A DNA stretch of 64,000 bases from Cladopsammia gracilis (lineage: Eukaryota; Cnidaria; Anthozoa; Scleractinia; Dendrophylliidae), in contig JAJGOT010000091.1 in NCBI GenBank assembly GCA_022457155.1, forward strand, positions 1,852,523 to 1,916,522, given 5' to 3'. Positions within the stretch are counted from its first letter, which is position 1. The number at the start of each line of letters is the position of its first letter. The notes beneath the pieces are model-generated. The model was not told where the DNA came from, searched no databases, and saw nothing but the letters and a program-made list of their open reading frames with translations. Shown here piece by piece: positions 23,868 to 37,700 of this stretch. Position numbers and translations under genes: made by a program.

Positions 23868-24330
23868 AAGCTTCGGCGTGGTCAGTTCCGGTACGATCGC
23901 TCGTGAAATGAATACATTTCGTTACCAATTAGATATCACATGAATTATATTCCGTTTCTGTGTTGATCATATACACAGTGTGGATCACATGTATTATATT
24001 ATGTCTTCTTCAAACAGGTGAAAACGGCTTTTAAATGGATTTTGTCGTGCCACCTGTATAGTCAGACAAACATATTCACTCATTCTATAAAAATATGCCA
24101 AAAAAAAAAAAACTAGATAAAGCGCGCCATATACTAGCGTGACCAATGACATGCCCCCTTTTGGGTAAATTTTTCATAGTACTTTATTTAGTCTATAGAA
24201 TATATATACATAGTAATATAATAAAAAAAAATAATAAAATAATATACCCATTCTGATTGGTTAAGAGCCGTTTCTGTTTACACGAGACAGAAATATTCTC
24301 AGCGGTTAGTTATTTTCTCGATTGATCCAA
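23868..24330. other. Upstream flank of the NLR gene
   Basis: This should hold the minus-strand NLR promoter and 5' UTR, but I see no distinctive motif. It contains short palindromic gatcatatacacagtgtggat-type repeats at about 23965-23990 and an A-run at about 24100. Confidence 0.35.
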
Positions 24331-24585
24331 ATTTTCTTGTGAAAGTTCGATTGGGTTCCATTACCGAACCCAATCGAACCCAATCACGCGATTGCCGATA
24401 TATTCGATTGCGTTCGATCTAGTTCGATTAGTTACGTCGGCTAGCGGCCTGCATGATGCAAATGGTGCTTTAGGGGTTGCTCAAGCGAGTGTGAGGGAAA
24501 ATTTCCTTCCCCTCGCGTGTATCGCGCTGCACGCTCGTGCCCCAAAACCCACTTGAGCAACCCCAAAAGCGTCTGTTGTGCAGGC
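24331..24585. mobile_element. Two adjacent inverted-repeat fragments
   Basis: 24331-24432 is rich in cgattgggttc/gaacccaatcg inverted motifs and is related to 58692-58862 in the first intron of the duplicate gene. 24447-24585 is a separate 139-bp inverted repeat whose ends are GCCTGCA and TGCAGGC, with ggggttgctcaagc pairing with acttgagcaacccc. Neither encodes protein. Confidence 0.55.
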
Positions 24586-25490
24586 TACGTTGGCTCCGTC
24601 GATTTTAAAAATATGCCATAGAATTAGAAGGTGGTTGATCCAGCTGCTGCCGGTGCTCCTGTTTAGAACTATCCAGAAAAATGCTCCAGCTGCAAGCTTT
24701 TTACCACTACCCTCGATCCCAGAAATGCGACTCCTTCAAATAGACCTACAAGAGCTACTATTATCTAAGGCTCTCATTAATCTCATTCTTAGAATTTTTC
24801 TCTAGTGAGAGAGGGTACGAGATAAGCCGCTCGTGGCTCTAGCTTGGGTGGTAGAAAGGTTCTTATAACGGTCAGAATCGGCTCCCCTCAAATTGTATGT
24901 TGCCAGTGGAGACAAGGAGAGGGTAGCTTAAGCACGTCTTACCCTGTTCTCGTTGGTTTGTTTCTTTTTACCAGTGATTGAAAATTTTTTTTCTTTTTCT
25001 TTGTACTCACACGAAATATATACTCGCGCGAAAACTCGAGACGGCCACTTGAATCATGTCTAGACTATCGCTTCCAGATTCCCTCATATAGTGCAAAAAT
25101 ATAGTGTTTAAATTACACGCTCTGGCTTACACGCAAAATATTAACCGACAAACTGCAAGGCTGATCTGACTAGGTAAAAAGATATTGTATGACATTATCA
25201 TACAGTATCGACGTTGTTCGGAAAGATCACGTGTTGTCATCGGTTATTTTCGGCACCGCGTCCATTCTCGTCCATTCTCGAGCCCTTGGCTCTCGTACTC
25301 AGGTTTCGGCGGTTAAGAGGGCCAAGCGGCTCTGGGGACGAGAATGGGCGATAAACACGTACGGTCGTCATGGAATTATGATAATTGGCGGCCGCAAAAC
25401 ACTATGCAATGCAACGATAATGTTTAATTTCCCAGGTGAACGAATAACTATACTACCAATCGAAATGAAGCAAATGGGAAGTCAAACGTA
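24586..25490. other. Upstream region of the KIAA1549-like gene
   Basis: Contains the presumed promoter and 5' UTR. Homology with the duplicate locus begins near 25435 (ggtgaacgaataact, also at 58369), so some proximal upstream sequence was copied along with exon 1. No TATA box or other defined element is convincing. Confidence 0.4.
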
Positions 25491-25734
25491 ATGTGGCGGT
25501 TTGCGAGTGAGAAAAAGATCCCTATGGGAGTTATATGGAAGATTTTTGCCGTGCTTTTGGGTATATTGGCGCCACAATTGAATGCTTCTAGCTCAGTCTC
25601 TTACATCACCACAGCTTCGGGCTTCGTGTTGCCAAGCATATCTGCGAGTGATTTATCCTCGATTATTCAGAACGTTACATCAAGTACAATTGATGGAGTT
25701 TCAACGACAGACATCTCGCGATCGTCGACGATCG
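25491..25734 (+). CDS. KIAA1549-like exon 1: signal peptide
   Basis: 81 codons plus one base, ending at donor GTAAGT (25735), phase 1. The hydrophobic core GVIWKIFAVLLGILAP at about residues 13-28 is a typical signal peptide, with likely cleavage near QLNASS. Met1 and Met12 are both plausible starts; Met12 would give a more compact signal peptide. The exon is nearly identical to 58419-58662. The first intron (2,454 bp) contains a complete pogo-like MITE and AT-rich DNA, and nothing else recognised. Confidence 0.82.
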
Positions 25735-28700
25735 GTAAGTTTGATCATTCTTTGAGGAAGTGTTACGATAAAATGTTATGGCTTAAACTTAAGAGCTTAT
25801 TAGCTTTTAGGAAATTTAATTCACCACTTCTAATATTGCTGATATATTTAAATGATTTCAGTAATATAGTTTGTAATAGACATATTTTTTTGTTATCTAA
25901 GTTAGGCTTAGTTTACTTTACATTTACCTTAAGAAGTCTAGTTGGTAACCGTGTAGTCGATGCAAATTTCTATTGCAAATAGATTTAAGCTTAATACCAA
26001 TCGACGTTTTCAAAACACATTTGCCAGAAAGCTATAATCTCCCCTGTGGATATTTGTGGTTTATAGATATCTGCAGTGAAATTCCAATCGTTTAAGGTCG
26101 TTATCTTAAAGTACGATATTACCAGACAGAATATCTTGAAATACTTTATAAAGTCTAAATATTGAATCTTCCAAACTACTGCCGAAATGAATGAACTGAA
26201 AAGCTCGCTAGTATTACACATTAAAATTTTAAAAATTAATTTATTTTGCCTAATGGGGTTTCACCCTGAACCAGTTTTATTGTTGTTGTTGATAATCGTA
26301 TTTTATGGTAAAGCAGTTAGATTACTAGAAAAACATTACTGAAATACGACGAGCAAGTCTGTAACTGATGCATATTTTTGTCCATGTGTTTCAACGATAT
26401 TCTAGATTGTTCCCCTCTTTATGCACTATTGAATTCGTAAATAATATTGTTCTCAGAACTACTACAAAGAAATCAACATTCCAGACAGTCATTTAGTATG
26501 CTAAGTAAACTTTACTTCTGGTGTACATTATAGTACGTTGCTAAGAAGAGGCTTTGATTTCACCTTATAATATATCAGTCACCATTGCCTTAAGTGACTT
26601 AAGCTTATTTGTGAAACAATATAATCGCAGGGCAGTTATTAAGCTTTGAAGTTGCTGGCTACACAAAGAAAATAAGCTGTCGTGAACTGAAGATAGCCTC
26701 CCATGGCCTTCAGTCATTTTCAAATATAATTGGGTTCAGTTGCCGGCCATAATGCATGTAATGTAGCTGGATGGAGGCCTGCAATCCAAGATTAATAACA
26801 GTCTTCCTTTTAATTTGTGCCTTTTGTTCTCCATTAATTTAAATGTATATTGAACGGCTTTGATCTACATGTACAATAAACACTAGGGTCTGAGTCTGAC
26901 TATCGCTATATGATTTAGAATAAACAGGTTTTCAATAGCTATTTCATCAACTGTTCCAATTCTGTTAAGAGCCAAAACAATGTGACACATGGCCAATAGG
27001 CCAAAATAAACATTTTTTTGAAACACCTTAATTCACAGCTGTAAAAATTATGCTAGAACTTGTGACACCCTGACAGGTGTTATGGGTTACAGGCAAAACT
27101 AAAAACACTGATAAAAATTATAAATACAAAATTATTTTTTTTGTTCTGGTAAAATGGTTCTAAAAATTATGCAATGTTTAATCAATTTTATATGAGAGAG
27201 TTTTTAATGGTGATTTTAACAGCAACATTGATGGGTTAAAAATTGTTTCATGTTACATAACATATGATGATTTTTAACACAGCATTTTGTTTTAGCAACA
27301 TATTGCAAGTTTTCTAAATGCCTTCGCAAAAACTTGCAAAATTTGCCATGATAACAAAATGTTGCATTAAACATGTATATATAAATATATATATACAATA
27401 TCTATTCATAGAGCACTCATAGAACAAGTAAAGCAGTCTGTACACTGTATATTGTTTATTCATCTCTATACACTCGTTTTCAAAAAGGTTGACGTTTCAG
27501 AAATATATATAACTACATATATCTTTTGTATACCCATCTAATGGGTGACATTTTTGATGGGAATACAAAAGGTACAGTGAAACCTGTATTAAGCGGACCC
27601 CATATTAAGCGGACACCCTCTATTAGGCAGACACTATAGTTGCTTGGGTCCCCAAATTTTTTCCCCATATTAATTGTAAAACAAACCTGTATTTAACGGA
27701 CCCCTCTATTAAGCGGACACTAGCGAGGGTCCCGAGGGTGTCCGCTTAATACAGGTTTCACTGTATATATATATATAAGATATATTTTTTGAAAATCAGA
27801 GAGAGTTGTCTGGAAATGGTTACGCTTTAGACGTTGGTTTATTGCAGACAGCTCTGTTTCGTACAGGCGAACCCGCACTCATCAGAACAAAACCAAATGT
27901 GATCTACAAAAAACATTTACAGCATTTTAGGCTTCGAATTGTTGATCACGGTTGCCATAGAAATAAAGAGCTACTAAAATTACAGTAGATAAAAATCTAT
28001 GTATACACTGTTACACGTTCAACTGTGCAATATAAAAACTATTGCGTCAGCCCTAAATTTACTCATATGTTGAGGGAATCAGACAAAAGTTAACATTTTT
28101 TTAATAATATTTTACTTCTACCTCGTTTTAACTTAGTTTAAAATGGTCGTAGAATTGGTTGAATTTTTTATAAATTTTATTTTTACAGCACCCAATGCAA
28201 CTACACCAGCTCAAGCGTCAAGCAGTACACCTTTAGCTGCACAGCCATCATTCAGCAGCAGCTTGAAGACAAAGACTTCTGTTTTATCTGTCTCAGCGAC
28301 AAGGACATTAAACCCTTCAACAATTGTTGTATTGGGTGGTTCTCAAAGTGTCAATGCCAGTCAAACTAGCACTAGTAGTTCAATTTATTCTTTAAATAAC
28401 TCAGCTGAATCTTCATCAGCTTCTTCTGTGTTGCTAAATTCAAATAGTTCAAGCAATGTAGTTAGTGAAATAAGGACATCAAATGCCTTGTCTACTTCAT
28501 CTATCAGTAAAGGAAATCACTCAACAGCATCTTTGCCATTGGGCAGTAGTGCATCAGTAAACACAACAAGTCTGACCTCTGTTGTTTCTTCAGCAGTGAG
28601 TTCATCTGGTTCTGTTTCTGCTACAAGAACTTTGCTGTTGACTCCATCATCAGCCAGTTATGGGTCTACAACAGGATTGTCCAGTCAATCAACGGGCACA

Positions 28701-31700
28701 ACATCAATGCAGCAGTTGGGGTCGACCACTCATATTTCAATTTCTATGGCAACAAATGCAACTTTATCAACAAGTAATTTTCCTAGCAGTATCAAACGTA
28801 TATCTATGAATGCCTCAAAATCTGCAGTTGAAAGCTACTCAACCCTTGGAGTGTCTGCTACAGTTTTGACAAGTACAACTAAAACATCTGTCTCAGGAAG
28901 TCTAACATTAAGCTCAAATGACACTGTTTCATTGACATCTAAAATGAGTGACACTTTGGTGGCAATGGTGACTTCCAGTCTACGTTCAGTTGATGTTGCT
29001 ATAACAACCATCTTGACTTCAAAGGCAGCAGTGTCTACTACTGCTACTCATTTTATATCTGACACTGCTTTTCAAGGTACAAGCTCCATGTCAAATTACA
29101 CAGTGCAACCATCTTCAGTTTTAAGTTCAATCAGACTTGGTATCAACCAAACAAGTGCCATTGCTGTCTCTACAGCCTTGTCACCTTCAAGTCAAGTTCC
29201 AAGTCATAATCAAACTGTCACTGCAATTACCACATCAACTGTGGTTGCAACTGTTTCAAGTTCTTCATTGTTAGGAGTTGGAGCTTCTATTATAGCAAAT
29301 GCTTCAAGTGAGAGAATAAGTGCTACATGCCAATTTTCGAGTAGTGTCAAATTAAACACCTCATCTAAATCTACACCTTCAAGTACAGTTGATGTAGGGA
29401 TTGTATCTTCCACGGCAGTTACAAATGAAACTTCAAGACCATTTTCAGTATTGCCAAGTTTAGTGGCATCCCATAATGTTATAAGCCAATCAGTGAAAAC
29501 ATCATCACTGTCAACAACTACTATTCCACTGCATACCTCTGCAATAGCAACTTCTTCAGTGTCAACAGTTACAGTTAAAAGAACAAGTTCAAAATCTTTA
29601 GTGTCATCAAGTTTGCTGGTCTCCCCAAATGTATCAAGCCAATCCAGTTTGTCTGGGGGAAACACTCTGTTGCCAAGGACAACAACTCCATCTCCATCAT
29701 CATCTGTTGTGCCAAATAAGACATCCACTGATGATGGGTTGGTTGTGATGTCCTCTGCTTACTCTTGTTACATCTACTATGTTGTGGAAAAGACTGTTTT
29801 TCCAGCGATGACTGCCAATCACACTGTTATCCCAGCAACAACCCCAAAGATCACACTGGACATTGGAAGCGTGACCAGTATGCATTCAGAAATGCCAACA
29901 GTTACACTGACATATCCAGTTACCATGACAACTCTAGTAAGTGAGGTGCACAGTCAGGTGCTTGCCACTTCAGCCAGGTCAGAGGAAGTATCAGCAAGTG
30001 ACAGCATTGTGCCAACATGGCTATCATCAAAAAGCAGTGTTGAATCAACCTTGACATCTTCTCAACCACCTATTTTGCAATCTGAGACAGTCACTAAAGT
30101 GTTGAGCACAGACACCCATAAAGTTACAATGCCTCCAACTGTGTTCATCACCAGTTCAACTGACTTGAGGAGTGCTGCTACCAGCACAGCAAAAGAAGCC
30201 ACACATTCAACCCAACTACAACCGGAATCATCTCAGCAACAATCTGGTACATTAGCTATTCCTTTTGTGACCCCTTCCCAGAGTCATTTGCCAAGTTCAT
30301 CCATGGCAAATGGGGCACTGGGTTCCAGTCCAGCAACATTATCTAGTACATTTTCTCCAACTGTGGCCACCCCCAGTGTTTCAGATAAGCAGAATTTGTC
30401 TACAGCCGTTGCTTCTGGTTCTTTATCCTCAATTATAGAATTGACATCCAAACAGGATAGTGTGCAGTCTACTCATGGAGGTGTTTCCATGATGACTACA
30501 AGTTCAGTTCAGTCAGGGGATTTTGCAACTACTGTCACACCATCAGTGCCTTCTCAAAGAATCAGCTTTGTTCCAACTACAACACAAAGTGCAGCCTCTC
30601 AGGTGATGTCAAATGGTAGCAAAACTGTAATACAAGCCTCTGAAGGGTCTTTGACATCAAAGAGTGTTTTGTCTGAAACACCAAAAACAAGCATCCCATC
30701 AAATGCAACCTTGTCGAGTACACAAATTGGAACTTCAAGTGAAAGCTTAATTGCAGTAGCCTCAAGTCCATCTGTAAGCCAGTCAAGAAATACAAGTGCG
30801 ACATTAAGCTTGTCTTTTGCTGCATCCAGTAAGATGTCATTAGCAAACTCCAGTACTACCTTGATGACATCAAGTGTGGAAGCCTCAAATTTGAGTTCAT
30901 CCTCAACAGGTGTTCAAACATCATTAACCTCTTCTTCCAGTGTCACTGGACAACCTCTATCAATAATGTCATCATCGCCTAGCACTGTGACCCAAGTTGG
31001 TGCTCTCAACAGCCCAGTTGGTAGCATACCTCAAGCAGCTGCTTCAAGTTCAGTGAATCAATCTTCTTCCAGAATAACATCCTCATCAGGCATTCAAGTA
31101 TCACCAAACACTAGTTCCAGCATAAGTGGACAGCTTCCTTCAATGTTGTCATCTTCAGTTGGAACAGTGTCTCAAAATGGCACTCCAAGCACTCCAGTAA
31201 GTACCAGCCATGGAGTAGCTGCAACGAGCTCATTGTCGCATGCGAACAATCAATCTTCTTCATCCAGAATAGCAGTAGAGTCATCCCCATCAGGCGTGCA
31301 AGTACTATCATCAAGTACTAGTTCCAGCATTGGTGGACAGCTTCCAACAATATTGCTGTCCCCAGTTGGAACAGTGTCTCAAAATGGTACTCCAAGCACT
31401 CCAGTTAGTAGTAGTCCTCAAGTAGCTGCAACAAGCTCACTTTCTCAAGCAGGCAACACAACATCTGTTATAAACAGTCAACCAACTTCATCATTGCCTG
31501 TATCATCGTCATCACCGTTTGGTTCTCCTGCAAGGCGAAGAAAGAAAAGAGCAGTTCTAGGCGATAATAATAGCACATCTGTGATAGTTACACACAGTGC
31601 AACTCCCGCGGTTCAGTTATCGTCTTCCACCACGGTAACAAGCTCAGTAACAGTAGCAGTGGCTTCCACAACTCTGCCGAGTTCCAGTGAATCAACCCCA

Positions 31701-34700
31701 GTTGGAGGAGGAAGCCAAGTCATTGTACCTACATCATTGCTAAGTTCATCGGTGCAGCCTCAAAGCAACTCAAAATCCGTCTCCACGCAGTCTTCATCCT
31801 CACAGCTGCAAGGAAACCTAACTCAAACTACTGTGCTTCCTTCAAGCTCAAAAAGCATCAGTGCTTCACTTGCTATGACAACAGTAAGTGCGTCAAGTGG
31901 CGTGCATTCGTCATCCCCAGCTACAAAGAATCAGACTACCTCAACTGCACAAATCACATCATCATTTCCCATGTTTGTGAGCATAACTCCAAGTGGAACT
32001 TTAACCCAGTCTAACGGTTTGGTGTCGTCATCTCTTAGCCCTGAAAGCTCAGTACAACAGTCATTAGAGAGTGTTAATAGTGCTTCCTCATCTGTGACAA
32101 AAGTTGAAGGAACTTTGGCGTTATCATCGACTTCAGAGCTGGTTTCAAATATATCTTCTGTCACTTCTACCATGCAGAGCTCATTACCAACTTCAAGTGT
32201 GGTGTTGGGTGGACAAAGTTCTTCAGTCGGTGTTATCATTTCTCCTACGTTCTCCAACAATGGAGCTTTGCCTTCAGCATCATCCGTAGTTTTGGTGACA
32301 TCATCTGCATTGTTGAGTAACAGTAGTTCAACTTCAGTATTAATTGTGTTATCAAGTGAACAAACTTCTTCGACTGGTGTGGCAATTTCATCAACGGTTG
32401 TTAACAATGGAACTTTGCCTTCCACATCTTCACAGGGTCTGATGACCTCCTCAGCGGTGTTGAGTAACATTAGTTCAGCATCAAGTGAACACACTTCTTC
32501 AACTGGTGTGGCAATCTTACCAACGGTTGTTGACAATGGAACTTTGCCTTCCACATTTTCACAGAGTCTGATGATGACCTCTTCTGCAGTGTTGGGTAAC
32601 AGTTCTTCAACTACCACTCATTCAGCTGCAAGCCTGTCATCATTGCATGAACAGACCTCTTCAGTGGCAGTGATCGCCCCAACGACAGTTGTTACTAATG
32701 GAACTTTGCTTTCGAGTTTAGTGGCTTTGGAGACATCTGCAGCGTTTAGTAACAGTACTTCATCTTCGGTTGCATTGTCAAGCGAGCAAACTTCATTAAC
32801 AAGTACCGTCATCTTGTCCATAGTTGCCACAGAGACTGTATCAATTTCACGTGTGGTCCTAGAAACAAGTTCATCTTTTGAAATTGTCGTTCCTTCTGCA
32901 TTATCCGCCTCCCAGGGCAAAGGGTCATCAAGCCTCACTCAGCAAGCTCTTGAATCAAGTTTAACGATTGCTGCATCTCCACTGCCAACTACTTTGTCAA
33001 CCGTATCCAGTTCATCACGTAGAAGCAAATCTGTGGTATCAACTACTGTTGCTCCAACTTCAGAACTATTATCAAGTCAAACAAGTTCTCATGCCAGTCA
33101 AACGCTACCGCAGACTAAATCCAGCTCATTTGTGACTGTTGCTTCAAGCTCTAATGTTTACAGACCTCCCTTGATTACCATTTCAAGTCTTGGAATTTGC
33201 TATGTTGTTTATACCACCAGAGTAGTTCAGCCCACCTTGATACCAACGCCACAGGTCAATATGTCATCTACAGCTTCAGTTAACATGAGCTCTACTTCTA
33301 CTGCTACTTCTATTCAAGTATTACCAACAGTATCACAGAATACCACTTCTGTGGTTCTGCTGCCAACCCTAACAGTGAATGTCTCCAGCCTCAATGTGCT
33401 CCTTTCGACTGCAGCTGCTATCAACTCCAGTGCTGTACCTCCAATTTCCATACCAGTAACAAAATCAAGCGACGTGGCTCAAAGTTCATTTGCCTCTCTA
33501 ACCGGTGTTGTCAAATCAACGCCGATCCAGACTTCCACTCCAGTGCTGTCCATGGCGCCAACTACTTCAGCAACAGAAGTCTCATCGTCTGTTCAACCTG
33601 CCACAAGTCAAATTATTTCACCAACTGGTACAGTTACTCAAACAGTGTCTAGCTCTGTTACTGCTCCAACAACCAAGCCCACAGATCAGTCAGTGTTGTT
33701 GGAGGTTATTGTCACTGTGGCTCCAAATACAATTATCGAATCACAGGAATTTAAGAACGACATGGAAGTTAATCTTGCAGAAGCATATAGATTTGCTGAA
33801 GTGCCACAAAAAAGGCGACGGAGAGCAGTTGGGAATGTCAATGTTACTGTAAGTAACGCCTTGTCAAAATGTAATAATTCTAAAGCAACAACAACAATAA
33901 CCACAATACTTCATCCAAACACGGAAAAAACAAATTAAATTAATGAAGTCACGCTTGTGACATGATGAACATAATATCTTTTTTAACATTTTTCTTCTAG
34001 TTTGAATATTTGCCACGTGTGATTCTGTTCAGTTAATCAATATAAAAACGATTTCTTAGTTCCTTAGGAAGGTTGTTACACCACAAATTGTTGCCCTTTA
34101 GAGCTACGCTATAATCGGTTCTTGGCTTTGGTATTTAGTTTGGCCTACTGACGGAATATAATGTTAAAACATTTTATCTTGATGAAAAATGATTATAGAT
34201 TTATATTATAAACTGGGGCAATCCTATGGTTAACAATAGGTTTTTGACATCAATAACAAAGGTGAACTTGAAAGATAAGGTAGCAGGCTTATTACTGTTT
34301 TAAGTGTTTTTCTTTTTTCTCCACAGATTCAAAGCATAGAGCGTGTGAACAACGGAGACAATGTGACTGTGACATTCTTTATCACAAAGGCTGGTCAACA
34401 AGTTCCTGCTTCCGAAGCGACTAAGAACTTCAACAGGCTAAACAGTGGCCAGTTAAAACACTTCATAAATTTAGATGTAAGTGCATAACATGCGAAATCG
34501 TATAGACTTCTAGAGAACGTGTGCTTTTGTTGCGTTTGTTGGATTTTGGGAGAATAAGGGGACTGCAAAAAGTTGCATCAGAAATCCTATTACAACCTAG
34601 TACTGATGTCATGACTTGCTCATTGAAAGACAGCATTCAACTGTCCAAACTAGAAACAGCGAAAAAAAAAAAAATAGTAACCCTGTTCACTTTTCCATGA

Positions 34701-37700
34701 AAATCCAACTTGGCCAGACTACATGTATACGTTCTTTTGCAGCAATGTACCATAACGCTTAACGAACATATAATTTCATTGCGTTAACTATTAAACCTCT
34801 TGTTCTCGCCTGTTTCTTCTTCCAGTCGCGTAGATGCATTGATACATTGATGCGTTGATGCTATGGGTTATGTATCATGTAACCTCTATGACTTTTTCGC
34901 TGTTATATTTTGTTTAGGTGGTCAGTATGCCACGGCCTGTGGTAAATCCGACAACATCAACACCAACACCGGCACCAACTCCAGCACCAACACCAGCACC
35001 ACAGGATGTTCTGGTGTCTCTTATCATCAAAACGTCTGCCAGCAAAAACATTTCCATCCCAGCAAATAAAGCGAGCCTTGAAAGCCTTCTGGCGTCGTAT
35101 TATAAAGAGAAGAAGAACCTGCCAGCGTCGACCACTGTTACTGCCACCGTAAGTGCTTTGTTATCAACCTCATTCGCAGGTTTATCTCCGATTTTAAAAT
35201 GGCGGGGAATGCCGCCCGCAAATTGGGCGGTGGAAAGGGCCCTGGGGACGAACTTTGCTATGTTATCCCATTGCTTGTTTGGTTTAGTTTTGTTGTTTGG
35301 GCGCAGACCGTTTAAATCGAAGCTTTCGAAAAAGAGTCATGTTAGAACGGTTGAAATTTGTGCCAGAGCGAAGAGAAATGGGCCGTTGTAATACAGCCTT
35401 TCAAAAGCCTCTCTCCACTCATGTGAAAAGGAGTATGGAAAATATTTGTGAAAACTTTGAAAAAATGCTTGCCTTGAGGTGGGGAATAGGTGGAAGAAAT
35501 GGTGGGGGGTGGGGGGGGGGGGGGGGGGGGGAGGGAGGGGGTTGTTGTTGTAATATCCCTAGTTACTTCAATGCTAAATAAGCTGGGTAAAGCTCCACCC
35601 TGTAGGCCATCTGCGGATCATCATTACGTTACTAATCAAAGTGAATTTGTGATTTTTAGATTCAAACCATCATTCACGAACCTAATGAACAAACATATCT
35701 GGAATTTTTCATCTCGGTTGACGGCAAGAAAGTCAACAGAACTGATGTCGTGGAAACATTTAAAGTTTCTAATGTCAACCAACTCACTGCAGCACTGCAA
35801 GGTTTTCAGGTGATTATAATTAATTTCATTTTTTCAAGAAGGGATGGGCGTCATTTGCTGTTAGAAATCTCAAAATGTCCGCTTAAGCTGCCGCTACATT
35901 TGTTATCGCTTCAGGGGAGAATCTTACCTGTAGTCAAGTGTAGTCACGTATAGTCCTTTTCACACAGGCGGGGCGACAGTTTAAAAAAACTGGAGAAAGA
36001 AACGCGAGAAACTCGACTTGCAATGGAATTTTTCGTGATAAAGTACGGGCTCTGTTATCGCTTCGTCCATGCAGGAGTGGCGCCGTTACATTGTTGAAAA
36101 CGCTGGAAGTCGCTCGTGAAAGGGTGGCCTTGCTAAAGTAGAGAAACTCCGAACTAAGTTTTGTACAAAAACAAAAGTGATCAAGTCTACCAAAGGTTGA
36201 GTTGGATTTCGAACGATGAACTGGAAATAATTTCTAGTTTATATTATCAACATAGGCAAACCGTAACATCGATCCTTTTTTTAACCAATGGTTCGTTTCA
36301 GGTGGCAAATGAATTTGTTTTTAAAATTCTGATTCTTTTCGCAGGCCTTGGTTCCTGTTTACGTCCCAGACTCCCTTACGGCCTCAGAATCTGACCACGT
36401 GATCATAGGCCTCAGTGTTAGTCAAAATCAGGATTTAAAAGATTCCTCGTTCCGAAGCGATCTTGCAAACAAACTTGTTACGTTGTACGTGGAAGGCAAA
36501 GCGCGAAAAAGTTCACGAAGGAAGAGAAGAAGCGGAAGTACAAGTGCAACTGTAAGTAATAATTTATTCACAAACTCAAAAGTTAGAACCATTTTGCACA
36601 TCTGGGTGAACCATATTACATGAACGGAAAGTTAAAACCACCTCGTACAGCATAATTAACAGCAAAGTACCACAGACTCAAAGTTGGAACCATTTTGCAC
36701 ATCTGGGTGAACCATATTACATGAACGGAAAGTTAAAACCACCTCGTACAGCATAATTAACAGCAAAGTACCACAGACTCAAAGTTGGAACCGCCTTGTA
36801 CAGCATAACAAACAGTACCACAGGAAAGAACTGTTCAGTAGCTTTCATTTGAAAGGTCACACTCTAGGATTTCATCCACAGACTGAAAAGTTAGAACCAC
36901 CTTGTACAGCATAATAAACAGTACTACAGGAAAGAACTGTTCAGTAGATTTCATTTGAAAGGTCACACTGTAGGATTTCATCCACAGACTGAAAAGTTAA
37001 AACCACCTTGTACAGCATAATAAACAGTACCACAAGAAAGAACTGTTCAGTAGCTTTCATTTGAAAGGTCACACTGTAGGATTTCATCCACAGACTGAAA
37101 AGTTAGAACCACCTTGTACAGCATAACAAACAGTACCACAAGAAAGAACTGTTCAGTAGCTTTCATTTGAATGGTCAATCTTTAGAATTTCTTCCACACT
37201 TCCAAAAGTTAGGATCATCTTGTACAGCATAGTAATCAGCACAACAAGAATTTGCTGCTCAATAGATTTAATTTGAATGATGACACTTAAGCTTGGTTCC
37301 CACTAGCGACGTAAGCGGAATCGTAAGCGGAATCGGAATCACAAGAACCTTACGATCTATTGGAAATCAAAACGACGGAAGCGACGGAGGCAGAAGCGGA
37401 ATCGGAAGAAAAAGGAAACCTTCTGATCCTTCCAATTCCGATTCCGTCGAGCTTCCGATTCCGATTGCGACTCCGTTTTTCGATTTCCACAAGAACGCAA
37501 GGCTCCTTACGCTTCCGATTCCGACTCCGCTTCCGATTACGTCGCTAGTGGGAACCAACCCTTAGGGATTTCATCACATTAAAAACCACATTAAAGATTC
37601 TAAAATTTATGGGTGAAATAGTATTTTATTTAAAGGTGTGATTTATTTTCTTTCAGATTGTGGACGTAGTCAGAAACGCCAACTCAGCAGCTTCCGAAGC

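Noticed and set aside
25189..25491. 100-codon frame just upstream of KIAA1549-like exon 1
   Set aside because: It ends as exon 1 begins, has no recognisable features, and is only partly shared with the duplicate locus; more likely 5' flank.
29210..29728. Long acidic/Val-rich minus-strand frames in the mucin exon (also 31931-32617)
   Set aside because: Antisense shadows of Ser/Thr-rich codons (TCA, ACA, AGT) in a well supported plus-strand exon.
37293..37565. Frames on both strands in intron 6
   Set aside because: They lie inside a Harbinger-like MITE made of ggaatcgga-type repeats.
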